A stretch of DNA of 64,000 nt, from the NCBI GenBank assembly GCA_027493955.1, contig JAOSJT010000001.1, forward strand, positions 3,025,131 through 3,089,130. Reading direction: 5' to 3'. The notes below the pieces were generated by a model. The model was not told the DNA's origin. It was given only the letters and a program-made list of their open reading frames with translations, and made no database searches. The DNA is from Bacteroidia bacterium. Its GTDB lineage: Bacteria > Bacteroidota > Ignavibacteria > SZUA-365. Position numbers and translations under genes: made by a program. The first letter of the stretch is position 1. Each line of letters opens with the position of its first letter. Positions 36,952 to 47,315 of this stretch are shown piece by piece.

Positions 36952-37085
36952 ACTGTGTCTCCAATGACGTGACGATTTCCGGCACCGCCGGTCTGTTCAA
37001 GATACGCAAGTCTGCGATTTTCTCCAGAATCGATCCATCCTCCATCGCTCAGGACGGGTCATATACACTGGCTTCGCAGCGCATG

Positions 37086-37832
37086 CTACCCGCCCCCCAG
37101 CATCGCGACACAGTCCGTGGCGTCAGGGGTGAAGGGATCTCCGCTCAAGGTCGAGCACAGCCGTACATTCGTGAATCCGGCATCGCGAGCGGCGGAGACG
37201 ATAGTCGAAGCGGTAAACGGGGTCAAGCGTGTGGAGCGCAGCGAATGCGTCAATCCCAGATCCGATTCTGTCATGGTAAGGATGTTGAACTGCAAGCCCT
37301 CATCGAGGAAATCGTAGAAGCGCAGCACGGTTCCGTCTGCAGTTTTTCTGATGTTCACAATGCGCTCCCGCTCCCGGAGAATGCGCTCATAGTTCAGCAG
37401 TTGTATCACGACGGTGCCTCCGGGCGTCATCAATGCCCTCCAATGCGCAAGTACGCCGGGAAGCGTCGCGCGTTCGATGTGCGGGAGGGAATTTCCGAGG
37501 CACAAGAGCAGATCCGCCGGCAGCAGAGGAGCGGGAGGTGTGGACATAAAATCTCCCTGCACAAAATCCACAATCACGTTCAGTCCTGCGGCGTGCGTCC
37601 GGGCGCGTTCGAGCATACCTGCGGACACATCGATGCCGACAACACGCGCACCGAGCTGCGCAAGCGCGATGCTGTGGATGCCCGTCCCGCAGCCCATGTC
37701 GACGGCCCTGCGGACGCCCGCATATTGCGATAGCATACTCTTTTGTTTTTCCAGCCGTGCGGCGAATTGCGTCATCGCATCGTACTCGGAGGCGAGACTG
37801 TCGTAGAAAGCGTCGGGATCAAGAATATTCAT
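37086..37832 (-). CDS. Class I SAM-dependent methyltransferase
   Basis: A 248-residue protein from ATG 37832 (GAGGTG five bases upstream). It has FYDSLASEYDAMTQ, the SAM motif VDMGCGTGIHSIALAQLG, VVGIDVSAGMLERAR, FVQGDF and LLLCLGNSLPHI, then LMTPGGTVVIQLLNYERIL. The C-terminal half resembles glycine/sarcosine or Methyltransf_25-type enzymes, but the substrate is unknown. It lies upstream of ridA with 134 bp between, on the same strand. Confidence 0.9.
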   Translation of the reverse strand: MNILDPDAFYDSLASEYDAMTQFAARLEKQKSMLSQYAGVRRAVDMGCGTGIHSIALAQLGARVVGIDVSAGMLERARTHAAGLNVIVDFVQGDFMSTPPAPLLPADLLLCLGNSLPHIERATLPGVLAHWRALMTPGGTVVIQLLNYERILRERERIVNIRKTADGTVLRFYDFLDEGLQFNILTMTESDLGLTHSLRSTRLTPFTASTIVSAARDAGFTNVRLCSTLSGDPFTPDATDCVAMLGGG

Positions 37833-38140
37833 GCACACACCTCATAGCGCTACGGTCATCGCGAACCCCTTCCGCGATGCAGTAAAATGGCAATACTTGT
37901 GTGAGGAACAAACCGATGGGTCACCGATGCGGCATTGTCACGAATGTCGTGCTCCCTTCGGTCGCCCGCATCCAAGGCCCGCATGGAGACACGCACCGAT
38001 CCGGATCGTGCCGTGATCGTCGTCCCGGGGTATGATCGTTACGCCAGTCATCGGAGCAGAGAGAGCGCATGCACCGCCGTTCGCGACTGCCCGGTATACC
38101 CTCCCTTGTCTGTCCCCCGCCGCATCGGTATATTTCAATA
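37833..38140. other. Divergent intergenic region, nothing recognised
   Basis: This 308-bp region between the methyltransferase and the amidase gene holds no family-like frame. I see no strong palindrome. Confidence 0.4.
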
Positions 38141-40411
38141 ATGAAGCCAGAGAAATCGTACATTCCCGCGCTCCTGAACCGGCTCATCCCTTTGCTGCTG
38201 CTGTCGTTCGCGTTTTCCGCCTGTGGGCCCACGGTATATTACGTTCAGCCGCCGGACTGGAAAGACGCCTTTAAACGCGATTCCGCCATTGCATCCTTCC
38301 GCGATGCCTTGCGGACCAAAACCATTTTCCTCGATCCCGGTCATGGCGGCGACGACCGCGCCAGCGTCGGTCCGGCGGGCGATGTGGTGGAAGCCGATGT
38401 GAATCTGCGCGTCGCCCTGGCGCTGCGCGACTATCTCAAGCAAGCGGGTGCCAATGTGATTATGTCCCGCGAAACGGATGTGACCGTTCCTCTCGAAGCC
38501 CGGGCACAGCAGGCCAATGCGAACAAGGCGGACCTGTTCATTTCCATCCACCACAACGCGGCGGACAATCCCCACACGAACTATACCGTCACCTTCTACC
38601 ATTCGCGGGCTGGAGAGCCGGGCTACAGGCCGTCAAGCTTCGATCTCGCGCGTTACATCCAGCGCGACCTTTCTTATGTGATGGGCACACCCGGTCCGCT
38701 GGCGTCCTTCGACGGCACCATGTCGGATTTCCAACTGTATCCGGGCAAGGGATTTTCCGTGCTTCGCAACACGGCGATGACAGCAACCATGGTGGAATGC
38801 TCCTTTTTCTCCAGCGCGTACGAAGAGCAGCGGTTGAAGAACGAGGAATTCAACCGCATACAGGCCTGGGGCATTTTCCGCGGCATCGGGAAATACGTCA
38901 GCGCGGGAATTCCCGTGCTCCGCTATGCCTCGCCTGTAGTGTTCGCCGAGAGTCAGCCGAAAATCGAAATCGAAGTGTCGGACCGCGCCGACATTCTCGA
39001 CGAAAGCATACTCGTCTATATCAACGGCAAGGAACAGGGCTTCGCTTATAACCGCAACACCGGACGCATCACCGTCACGCCCTACGACGCACTTGCGCAG
39101 GGGTATCACCGACTCACCGCACAGGTGAGGAACAGCGCCGGCAATTCCTCCGCGCCTTTCGAGCTGCATTTCGCGGTCGGCAAACCGCCCGTCTCTCTGC
39201 GCTCCACAGCCGAACCCGCTTTACTCCCACCGGATCGCAGCGCGTTCAGCATGATCACCATACTCGCGTTGGACAGCACCGGGAGCTCGGTACCGGACGG
39301 TCTTCCCATCCGCTTCCGTGCATCCACCGGTCTCGACACCATTCTCACGCTCAGGGAGGGCCTCGCGCGCGTGTACCTTTACCCGGGACGCAGCGAGCGG
39401 GTCACCTTCGAGGCCAGCAACGGACCCATCCGCACCGAAGGCGTGGTCACCACAGCACCTGATGCCAAATATGCCCGCGGTCTGGTCATGAGTACCGAGG
39501 GGAAAGCCATCGAGGGCGCGAGTATCGTGATGCCCGGCGGTGCGGCGGTCACGACAAATGATCGCGGCGAGTATATCATCGCCGGCAGGGACACCGAGGG
39601 GATGGAGGTCATCGTCGAAGCGCGTGGCTATTTTGGTCTCCGGCAGCAACTCACGGGACGACCGGTACAGGATCCAGTGCTTCTCGCACCCGTGGCCAAT
39701 GGCGCGTTGCTCGGCAAGCCCGTGGTCCTGAACCTCGCCTCGCCGTTGGACTCGGACGACAGGGAAAGAATTGATTTCCTCGCCATGAAGCATCTTCGGC
39801 AACTCCTGGTCGCGAGCGGCGCCATGGTAACGGCCCCTGCCATCGATACCACGCTGAAGATGGAGGACGCACTTATGCGCGAGCCGCGCGCGTTGGTCGT
39901 GCAGTTCGCAGTTGATGCGGCTGGACGCACCGTCACTCTGCGCGCCAATGCGGAATCCCGCAGCCGTGATCTGGGCATACTGCTGCAGCGTATCGTGCCG
40001 CAGTTCACCAGAATTTCTCTCCACCGTTTCGTGCTTCGCATGCCGCCACGTTCCGAACTCAAGGGGAATACACAAATCGGTATCGATCTCCCCGCACCAT
40101 CGGCCAGAACGTACACGGCGCAGGTCGCACCGCTGTTTTCCTGGAATATCGCCTGGGCACTCTATAGCGCCATCCTCAGCGATGCGGGATATAACAGTGC
40201 CGGAACGAAACGGGTGGAGGTGAGCGTCGTTGACCGGCAGAAAAATCCGGCCCCGTTTGTACTGGTGGAACTCAATCACGCATTGCAAGCCATGACGGAT
40301 AATACGGGCAAATGCATTTTCCCCGGCGTGACCATCACGGAAGATGATGTGAGCGTCGTGGACAGCGAGAATTTCATTATCAAAGGCGTGAGCACCGAAG
40401 TGCTCCGCTGA
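38141..40411 (+). CDS. N-acetylmuramoyl-L-alanine amidase lipoprotein, multi-domain
   Basis: A 756-residue protein from ATG 38141. The signal peptide ends with lipobox LSFAFSAC (lipoprotein). The Amidase_3 domain (about 62-255) has the zinc ligands in FLDPGHGGDD, Glu in DVVEADVNLRVALALRDYL, ISIHHNA, and catalytic Glu in MVECSFFS. A bacterial-Ig-like segment (about 270-350) and a carboxypeptidase-regulatory-like domain (about 445-515; GKAIEGASIVMPGG, TNDRGEYIIAG) follow, then a C-terminal region of unknown fold. It cleaves the peptidoglycan lactyl-amide bond, probably in cell separation. Domain length is much greater than a simple AmiC. SpmA/SpmB genes follow closely. Confidence 0.9.
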   Translation: MKPEKSYIPALLNRLIPLLLLSFAFSACGPTVYYVQPPDWKDAFKRDSAIASFRDALRTKTIFLDPGHGGDDRASVGPAGDVVEADVNLRVALALRDYLKQAGANVIMSRETDVTVPLEARAQQANANKADLFISIHHNAADNPHTNYTVTFYHSRAGEPGYRPSSFDLARYIQRDLSYVMGTPGPLASFDGTMSDFQLYPGKGFSVLRNTAMTATMVECSFFSSAYEEQRLKNEEFNRIQAWGIFRGIGKYVSAGIPVLRYASPVVFAESQPKIEIEVSDRADILDESILVYINGKEQGFAYNRNTGRITVTPYDALAQGYHRLTAQVRNSAGNSSAPFELHFAVGKPPVSLRSTAEPALLPPDRSAFSMITILALDSTGSSVPDGLPIRFRASTGLDTILTLREGLARVYLYPGRSERVTFEASNGPIRTEGVVTTAPDAKYARGLVMSTEGKAIEGASIVMPGGAAVTTNDRGEYIIAGRDTEGMEVIVEARGYFGLRQQLTGRPVQDPVLLAPVANGALLGKPVVLNLASPLDSDDRERIDFLAMKHLRQLLVASGAMVTAPAIDTTLKMEDALMREPRALVVQFAVDAAGRTVTLRANAESRSRDLGILLQRIVPQFTRISLHRFVLRMPPRSELKGNTQIGIDLPAPSARTYTAQVAPLFSWNIAWALYSAILSDAGYNSAGTKRVEVSVVDRQKNPAPFVLVELNHALQAMTDNTGKCIFPGVTITEDDVSVVDSENFIIKGVSTEVLR

Positions 40412-40448
40412 CGTGCATCGAACGGATCCTCCAACAACCGCGTCGGAC

Positions 40449-41411
40449 ATGCTGAATCATATCTGGCTTGCACTTATTGTTGTCGGTATTCTCACCGCTG
40501 CGGGAAGGGACATCTACGAGGTTACACAGAACAGTTACGGCAACGGAATCCCCTGGATCGTGAGCAGTCCGCAGCTCACCGCCGGAGCTGCGGAAGGATC
40601 GGAACTTCACGGTGATGTGTTATTCTCGGCGGAGCAACTCCGCAAACACTTCCCGGGTGCGGAGCCGGCAAGCGATGTTGCGTTACCAGCGCGTTTTATC
40701 CTGAAAACCGCCGACACGGGGAGCATGCTGCTTACCGTCGGCGACGATGCGCCCGGGCGCTTCCGCGTCATGGCGGAGGCCGCCGGGTCGAACGGGACGC
40801 TCAACGCGCGCATGTATCGCGACAGCGACGGCGCCTGGAGAGCGGAATTCGATCCCGTCAATCTCGTCTATCTGAAAAAGGTCACCAATGCCGCCTTCGA
40901 CATGGCGGGAACCGCCGTGAACATCGCGCTGGGATTGATCGGCATCATGGCGCTGTGGCTGGGCGTGATGCGCGTCGCAGAGGAAGCGGGACTCATCACC
41001 GTGCTAGCGCGCGTCGTGCGTCCCGTGATGAAACGCCTCTTCCCCTCCGTTCCCTCGGATCACCCCGCCGTTGGCTCGATGATCATGAACATCAGCGCGA
41101 ACATGCTCGGCCTCGGCAACGCTGCGACACCCTTCGGCCTCAAAGCCATGGAAGAACTGAACAAGCTGAACACCAAATCCGGTGTGGCCACCGACGCCAT
41201 GGTGACCTTTCTGGCGCTCAATACTTCCTGCGTCACCCTCATCCCCGCAACGGCCATCGCCATTCGCGCGGCGACGGGTTCGTCCGATCCCGCCGCCATC
41301 ATCGGCTCCACCTTTCTCGCCTCGTTGACGGCCACCATCAGCGCTGTGCTGCTGGCGCGCTTGTTCGGCCGGCTTCGTATGTTCCGTTGGGAACGCTCGG
41401 AGGCGACGTAA
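40449..41411 (+). CDS. spmA: SpmA-like nucleoside-recognition (Gate) domain membrane protein
   Basis: A 320-residue protein from ATG 40449; GTG 40413 is possible. It has an N-terminal helix (LNHIWLALIVVGILTAAGRDI), an extracytoplasmic segment of about 110 residues, and then the nucleoside-recognition domain: ALGLIGIMALWLGVMRVAEEAGL, MNISANMLGLGNAATPFGLKAM, FLALNTSCVTLIPATAIAIRA. In Bacillus SpmA and SpmB affect spore-core dehydration, but homologues are widespread in non-spore formers and may be transporters. The stop and the spmB start overlap (TAATG). Confidence 0.9.
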   Translation: MLNHIWLALIVVGILTAAGRDIYEVTQNSYGNGIPWIVSSPQLTAGAAEGSELHGDVLFSAEQLRKHFPGAEPASDVALPARFILKTADTGSMLLTVGDDAPGRFRVMAEAAGSNGTLNARMYRDSDGAWRAEFDPVNLVYLKKVTNAAFDMAGTAVNIALGLIGIMALWLGVMRVAEEAGLITVLARVVRPVMKRLFPSVPSDHPAVGSMIMNISANMLGLGNAATPFGLKAMEELNKLNTKSGVATDAMVTFLALNTSCVTLIPATAIAIRAATGSSDPAAIIGSTFLASLTATISAVLLARLFGRLRMFRWERSEAT

Positions 41412-41953
41412 TGGATATTCTGAGAACAATTGTCTCCATCCTCTCCGCCGTCGCCATTCCGGCGCTGATGCTGTTCTTCCTCGTCTATGGCGCCATGCGC
41501 AAAGTGAAGGTCTATGAAGTCGCGGTCGAAGGCGCGAAAGAAGGGTTTCAAATCGCCGTGCGCATCATACCCTACCTCGTACTCATGCTCGTTTCCATTG
41601 CGGTCTTCCGCGCCAGCGGCGCCATGGATGTGCTGATCACTGCCGTGCGTCCTCTCACCGATCTGTTGGGCATACCCGCCGACGCCCTGCCAATGGCCGT
41701 GATGCGGCCATTGTCCGGAAGTGGTTCGCTGGGTGTTATGACGGAAATCATGAAAACGCACGGGAGCGATTCACTGCTCGGAATGCTCGTGTCGACGATG
41801 TACGGCAGTACGGAAACCACATTCTATGTGATCGCGGTGTACTTCGGCAGCGTCGGCATACGCAACACCCGTCACGCTCTGCCCACCGGACTTTTGGCCG
41901 ACTTCATCTCCTTCCTCGCGGCGGTATTCTTCGTGCAGTTGCTCTTCGGTTGA
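41411..41953 (+). CDS. spmB: SpmB-like nucleoside-recognition (Gate) domain membrane protein
   Basis: A 180-residue polytopic protein from ATG 41411. Motifs IPALMLFFLVYGAMRKVKVYEVAVEGAKEGF, IPYLVLMLVSIAVFRASGAMD, MRPLSGSGSLGVMTEIMKTHG and MVSTMYGSTETTFYVIAVYFG are SpmB-type. It pairs with SpmA, and the genes overlap by one base, so the two probably form one complex in the inner membrane. The Gate fold of these two proteins is shared with nucleoside and metal transporters, but the substrate is unknown. Confidence 0.92.
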   Translation: MDILRTIVSILSAVAIPALMLFFLVYGAMRKVKVYEVAVEGAKEGFQIAVRIIPYLVLMLVSIAVFRASGAMDVLITAVRPLTDLLGIPADALPMAVMRPLSGSGSLGVMTEIMKTHGSDSLLGMLVSTMYGSTETTFYVIAVYFGSVGIRNTRHALPTGLLADFISFLAAVFFVQLLFG

Positions 41954-42180
41954 GCAGGCCGCGCCATTCTGTCGACGATTCGTAACCAACGGAAAACCTG
42001 ACCGGTTATCCTACGCCGGCGGAACGGCAATGCGCAACCGCAGAGGCAGGGTCCGCCGCTATCCCTCGCACACGTGTAACCCATCGTGACACATTGTGCA
42101 AGCCTGCTTCCAACGGACTCAACGCGCGCGGTGTCGTGATCGCGATTTTTGCATTGCGCATGATCGCCGCTACTCGTAAA

Positions 42181-43836
42181 ATGAATGGATATATGCGGCG
42201 CAGTTTTATACACATCCTCTTTTTCGCCCTGCTCGCAACGGCAGCTACGGGACAGTCCTATCCGGATTCACCCGTCTATCGCGATTACAGACCGAAGACC
42301 GAACGCCAGGACCGCGGCAGCGTGTACAGGCAGCAGCTCAATCTGTTTCTTCTGGAGCGCGAAGCGGCGAATGGCGACGCGCTTGCCCAACATGAACTCG
42401 GTGTACGGTATCTGACGGGACGAGGTGTTCAAGCGGACAGCGTACGCAGCGCCCTCTGGATGAAGCGCTCGGCGGAGCAGCAATACACACCGGCCATGTA
42501 TAACTACGCCCTGCATCTGGTGAACGGCTGGGGCGTGGACTGGAACCCCTTCGAGGCCTACACCTGGTTCTTGCGCGCGGCGGAAAAAGGCATGCCCGAG
42601 GCGCAATTCGTGGTCGGAGTATTTCATACCGACAATCTCGTCCTCCGGCAGAACTGGACAGAAGCTCATCGTTGGATGTCGCTCGCGGCGAAAGAGGGGC
42701 ATGAGGCGGCACAGCGCGGAAAAGATGAAATAGAACGCAGGGGCCATGTCCCCGCAGGCACACAGGTATACAACAGCAGCGCAACCCGTGCCAACGAAAG
42801 CAGATGGGACGCAGACTCCGTGGACACAAACACCTCCCGCGGTGCTAAGCACCCCGACGATGCTTCCGACGCTCCTCCTTCACACACCACGACGAAGGAG
42901 ACTAATAGATCCGACGTGGACGCCTCCGCGGATGATCGGAACACACAAGCGGGAAGCGAAGCCTGGGCACCTCTTTTCCTCGATTTCGAGCGGGACAGTA
43001 TGCAGACCGATCTCAGCACCATGCGGCTTTTGCATGATTGCATCCTGTCGCTCTCCCTTGACACCGACGATTCTCTGCGCTTCGTCGCGTTGCTCGATGG
43101 CGGGGACGGCACGAATGTGGCTTTGGAGCGCCTCCGCCGGGCGGCGCTTGTCTGCAATCCCGAGGCGATGCTGCTTCTTGGCCGCTTGTACGAGGAGGGA
43201 AGAAACGTCTCCGCGAACATTTCCCGCGCGGCAAAATGCTACCTGCAGGCATCATGGTACGAATCGCCGCTCGCCCTGGCTTCGCTCGGACGTCTCCTGA
43301 ATGTTCCTCGTCATCGTGACATACTCGTAAAGCAAGCCTGGGAGGGCGATGCGGACGCGCAATACGCGCTTGCTGCTCTGCGAGCTCTCGAAATAGACAA
43401 CAGAATCACGCCGGATCAGGCAATGGATTTTCTACGGCGTGCTATCGAATCGTCTTCGAGCGACGCCCTGGTCCAACTGGGACTGTGGTATGCAAGTGGG
43501 CGTCTCGTGACACAGGACAGGGAAAAGGCTATGGAGGCTTTCCAGCGGGCAGCGGCGGCGCAGAATGAAGAAGCGCGGCTCCGACTCGCCGCCGCAGCGG
43601 TCGTGAGTGAGGGATCCCCGCTTCCGGTTGCCGTTGCATTACCCATTCTCGAAGCATATGCGGAGAGTGGATCGCTGCTCGCCCTGACGGCACTGGCGCG
43701 CAGCTATGAAGCCGGTATCGGCCGCTCGCCCAACAAAGGCATTGCAGCCCGCATGTATCGTGACGCCGCGGTGCGCGGCAGCCACAGCGCGTATGCGGCA
43801 CTCAGGCGTATGTACGATATTTTGCGTCCCCGCTAA
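42181..43836 (+). CDS. Exported Sel1-repeat protein
   Basis: A 551-residue protein from ATG 42181 (ATG 42193 is equally possible). It starts with a signal peptide ending ATGQS. Sel1/TPR-like helical repeats come in two blocks: about 60-180 (AQHELGVRYLTGRGVQADSVRSALWMKRSAEQ, YNYALHLVNGWGVDWNPFEAYTWF) and about 335-545 (AMLLLGRLYEEGRNVSANISRA, VQLGLWYASGRLVTQDREKAM, LARSYEAGIGRSPNKGIAARM). A low-complexity polar linker (about 185-265) lies between. It is probably a periplasmic protein-interaction scaffold. It stands alone. Confidence 0.88.
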   Translation: MNGYMRRSFIHILFFALLATAATGQSYPDSPVYRDYRPKTERQDRGSVYRQQLNLFLLEREAANGDALAQHELGVRYLTGRGVQADSVRSALWMKRSAEQQYTPAMYNYALHLVNGWGVDWNPFEAYTWFLRAAEKGMPEAQFVVGVFHTDNLVLRQNWTEAHRWMSLAAKEGHEAAQRGKDEIERRGHVPAGTQVYNSSATRANESRWDADSVDTNTSRGAKHPDDASDAPPSHTTTKETNRSDVDASADDRNTQAGSEAWAPLFLDFERDSMQTDLSTMRLLHDCILSLSLDTDDSLRFVALLDGGDGTNVALERLRRAALVCNPEAMLLLGRLYEEGRNVSANISRAAKCYLQASWYESPLALASLGRLLNVPRHRDILVKQAWEGDADAQYALAALRALEIDNRITPDQAMDFLRRAIESSSSDALVQLGLWYASGRLVTQDREKAMEAFQRAAAAQNEEARLRLAAAAVVSEGSPLPVAVALPILEAYAESGSLLALTALARSYEAGIGRSPNKGIAARMYRDAAVRGSHSAYAALRRMYDILRPR

Positions 43837-43992
43837 ATCGTCTCTGCATCGCTGTTCACCACATCGAAAGAGGGCGGACCGCTCTGTCGTTATCGACCTG
43901 CGGTGAATGCACGTCCATTCCGGTCTTGCCTGCGGCAGAGAACATCACCGACGCGCAAGGTCAGCTTGTGGCACCGGATATACCACCCGCAG

Positions 43993-44349
43993 TCACCGTG
44001 GAAGGAGAGCGGATCGTACGGTCGCAGGCAAGGTGTTCACGACGAGCTGATACGAGTGATCGATCAATTCCCTGACCAGGCGCGACGAAAGGGAGCCGTC
44101 CAGCACGAGAGTATTCCAGTGCTTCTTGTTCATGTGATAGCCGGGAAGAATCGCTTCAAACTGTTCCCGCAATTCCACTGCCCGTTCCGGATCACATTTC
44201 AGATTGATCTGCAACGGAATGCTGTCCAGAGAAGCGAGACAGAAAATTTTGCCACCGACTTTGAATACCAGCGTCTGATCGTCGAAGGGAAAGTCTTCCC
44301 CGCAGCCCGCCTTTGCCTGACAGTACGTTCTGAGCATATCGATATTCAT
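43993..44349 (-). CDS. MmcQ/YjbR family protein
   Basis: A 118-residue protein. MNIDMLRTYCQAKAGCGEDFPF, LVFKVGGKIFCLASL, INLKCDPERAVELREQF and YHMNKKHWNTLVLDG are typical of MmcQ/YjbR (DUF419) proteins, which have a CyaY-like fold and an unsettled role. GAGGTG precedes ATG 44349. It converges on the Sel1 gene with 156 bp between and diverges from the large kinase gene. Confidence 0.94.
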   Translation of the reverse strand: MNIDMLRTYCQAKAGCGEDFPFDDQTLVFKVGGKIFCLASLDSIPLQINLKCDPERAVELREQFEAILPGYHMNKKHWNTLVLDGSLSSRLVRELIDHSYQLVVNTLPATVRSALLPR

Positions 44350-44615
44350 GTGTACACCTCGTCATGGATACATGGTCGTGGGATGTTCCAATATACGAAG
44401 CGGTATCGCGCGGTGAATCACGGACGGCCCGATCCCGACAACCCGGCCCATCCCCCAGCATCCCCTGAACGATTCGGTCACCTGCCTGTGACTGACGAGA
44501 CACAGGTACGACGGATTCATGAGGCAAAACGCACTCGGCGCGACGCAGCATCACGCTGCATGAAATCTCCATTTTTATTGGTATTTTCCGGCGAGCTCTT
44601 TAGTCCACGCTCAGT

Positions 44616-47315
44616 ATGAACAACAGCACTATCCGCATACTCATCCTCGACACGAACGAGGTGAATTCCGGAAACGTACGCCAGGCAATCCTGCGCAGCA
44701 GTATCCCGGCGCATGTTACCTCCTCCGGCGACGTGCAGACCGCGCCGGACGGCCTTCCTCTTGCCTCGTGGGACGTCCTCGTGCTCTCATCGGGTTTCAG
44801 CGCTGCCTGCGGCGAGACACTGCGCGCAGAGCTGCTCGGATGCGCTCGCCTCGGAAAAGTTCTGTATATCGATGAAGCTTTTGCCCAACACCCGACTCCC
44901 GAGCCCCAAATCTGGTCAGAGGCAACCGTCATCTCTTCCGAGGATGTGAATCCGACGGTGATGCGCCTCGCCACTTCCGGCATGCTCAAGTACCAGCGTG
45001 TTCTCGCGGCAGTCGAACACCGCGAAGCTGCGCCGGCGGGGAAAACATCCCTTCCGGAATCGGAAACGCGCACCGTACCCTCCGTCGGGACTCACACACC
45101 ACCCGGGTTACAAAACGATGTACCGGACCTGCTTATAGACGCATCGCAGGACGTTGCAATGCTGCTGGATAACTCGGGCCGCATCGTCTTTTCGAATGTC
45201 GCAGGAATCACACTGTTCCATCGAGACCCTGATACCTTCAGCGGAAGGAATCTTCTCGACGTGCTTCCGAAGGATACGGCTCATTCGTGCCGTCTGCATC
45301 TCGAGAAAGCACGCGAAACCGGAGAGGTCGTCAGTTTCGAAGTCGTCTTCAATGGTCACGTGTACGAAGCACACTTCACACCCCTGTGGGAGACAGCGGA
45401 TCCAGCTCGACGTATCGCCTTCTTCGCGCACGACATCACCGAGAGGAGTCTCGCATCGCACATTATCGAGAACGAGGAACGTAAGCTCCGGGGTATCCTG
45501 GACAACTCACCCGACGGCATCATTCTCGTTGACGAACGCGGGGTACTGGTGGAATGGAGCCCCGCAATGGCGCGCATTACAGGCCTGCGGGCGGATGACG
45601 TGCTCGGACGAAAATGCTGGGATGTCCATTGGGAACTGTCACTCGACGAGATCCGGACTCCGGAGCTGCTTCTGGAACTCGAGCAATGGCTGCAGGGCAT
45701 CCTTCAGTCCCCCGAAGAGGACTGGATCGGCAAACCGTATAGCGTGTGGACAGAACTGAACGACGGACGTCGAAGGCATCTTGAGCTTGTCGCTTTTCCT
45801 GTCGTAAGTCAGCACGGCCGCCTTCTCGCCGCCATTTGCCGCGATACCACCAGTCTGAAGCTTGCGGAGCTGGAATTCCGAAGAAAAAGCGATGAGCTGC
45901 ACACCCTGCTGCGTGTCATTCCCGACATGGTGTATTTCAAGGACAGGGAAGGACGCTACCGCATCTGTAATCAGGCTATTTGTGACTTTTTTGGACGTAA
46001 TCCAGCCGATGTGATCGGTAAAACGGATGCGCAGTTGCTGCCCGCGGAATTCGCCGAGCAGATTCATCATGCGGATGTTTCCGTACTCCAGTCGGGCAAA
46101 TCCTTCCACCTCGAAGACGTCCAGTCACCAGGAACTCCGGAGTGTCGCTACTTCGACACGATCAAGGTTCCACTGCGCGACAAGGACGGCGATATCATTG
46201 GTCTTGTCGGCATCAGCCGCGATGTGACCGAGCAAAGGAAAGCCGATAATGCTCTGCGGGAAAGCGAACGCATCCACCGCGACCTCATCGCGGCCTTTCC
46301 CGATATGCTCTTCATTTTCGATGCGGATTTGACCATCATCGACTATCACCTCGAGGACGAGCAAAAACAGCAGTTCGAGCAAAGCGGCACGCGGGGACGG
46401 ATACTGCGCGAGAGAGTACCGGGTCCGGATGGGGCAATGCTGGAGGATTTCATACGGCGCTTCCAGGCCGGCGGAAGCGTCGACCACTTGGAATTCCGCC
46501 TCGGACCTCCGTTTTTTACACGAATGACGGAGCTTGAAGCACGGTTGCGGCGTGTGGGCCCCAATATCGTCGCGCTGGTTCGCGACATCAGCGAAGAAAA
46601 GGAGAATCGCCGTATGCTGGAAGAGCAGAATATCATATTGACCGAACGCAACAACGAACTCGACGCCTTCACGCACAGCGTCGCGCACGACCTGAAGAAT
46701 CCGTTAAGTCTTATCATCGGCTATGCCGAACTGATCAACGAGGAAAGCGGCGATCTCTCCGTTGAAGAATTGCGCGAATTTGCGGACAGTATTCTCTTCA
46801 ACGCCAAAAAAATGATAACCATCATCAATGCGTTGCTGCTTCTCGCCAGTGTGCGGAAGGAGGACGTCACCATGCAGACGCTCGATATGCTGGCCATCGT
46901 GCACGATGCCGTGCGCCGTCTGCGGAAATTGATCGCCGACCGCCAGGCCTCGCTGACCTACCCGGAAGAATGGCCCGATGTGAAGGGGTATGCGCCCTGG
47001 ATCGAGGAGGTGTGGGTGAATTACCTCAGCAACTCGCTCAAGTATGGTGGATCTCCCTGCGTCGTGGAACTGGGTTTTGATGATACCGACGACGGTGTGT
47101 GTTTCTGGGTGCGGGACAACGGCGCCGGCATTCCCGCGGACAAACTCGACAATCTCTTCAAACCGTTTACACGGCTTTCCGACCTCGACGTCGAAGGCCA
47201 TGGCCTTGGTTTGAGTATTGTGGGACGCATTATCGCGAAACTGGGGGGCAAGGTGTATGCCGAAAGTCTGCCGCAGGGCGGATCGCTGTTTTCCTTCACG
47301 CTCCCGAAGGCCTGA
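44616..47315 (+). CDS. Multi-PAS sensor histidine kinase with degenerate receiver-like N-terminus
   Basis: An 899-residue protein. Residues about 5-125 have a receiver-like pattern (IRILILDTNEVN, DVLVLSSGFSA) but no clear phosphoacceptor Asp or final Lys, so probably pseudo-receiver. At least four PAS domains follow, e.g. DASQDVAMLLDNSGRIVFSN, RGILDNSPDGIILVDERG, TLLRVIPDMVYFKDREGRY, and DLIAAFPDMLFIFDADL. The H-box is THSVAHDLKNPLSLIIGY near residue 690. HATPase motifs are NYLSNSLKYGG, RDNGAGIPADKLDNLF and GHGLGLSIVGRIIAKLGG. No membrane segment is seen, and no response regulator adjoins it. The last 20 bp overlap the convergent DUF309 gene. Confidence 0.92.
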   Translation: MNNSTIRILILDTNEVNSGNVRQAILRSSIPAHVTSSGDVQTAPDGLPLASWDVLVLSSGFSAACGETLRAELLGCARLGKVLYIDEAFAQHPTPEPQIWSEATVISSEDVNPTVMRLATSGMLKYQRVLAAVEHREAAPAGKTSLPESETRTVPSVGTHTPPGLQNDVPDLLIDASQDVAMLLDNSGRIVFSNVAGITLFHRDPDTFSGRNLLDVLPKDTAHSCRLHLEKARETGEVVSFEVVFNGHVYEAHFTPLWETADPARRIAFFAHDITERSLASHIIENEERKLRGILDNSPDGIILVDERGVLVEWSPAMARITGLRADDVLGRKCWDVHWELSLDEIRTPELLLELEQWLQGILQSPEEDWIGKPYSVWTELNDGRRRHLELVAFPVVSQHGRLLAAICRDTTSLKLAELEFRRKSDELHTLLRVIPDMVYFKDREGRYRICNQAICDFFGRNPADVIGKTDAQLLPAEFAEQIHHADVSVLQSGKSFHLEDVQSPGTPECRYFDTIKVPLRDKDGDIIGLVGISRDVTEQRKADNALRESERIHRDLIAAFPDMLFIFDADLTIIDYHLEDEQKQQFEQSGTRGRILRERVPGPDGAMLEDFIRRFQAGGSVDHLEFRLGPPFFTRMTELEARLRRVGPNIVALVRDISEEKENRRMLEEQNIILTERNNELDAFTHSVAHDLKNPLSLIIGYAELINEESGDLSVEELREFADSILFNAKKMITIINALLLLASVRKEDVTMQTLDMLAIVHDAVRRLRKLIADRQASLTYPEEWPDVKGYAPWIEEVWVNYLSNSLKYGGSPCVVELGFDDTDDGVCFWVRDNGAGIPADKLDNLFKPFTRLSDLDVEGHGLGLSIVGRIIAKLGGKVYAESLPQGGSLFSFTLPKA

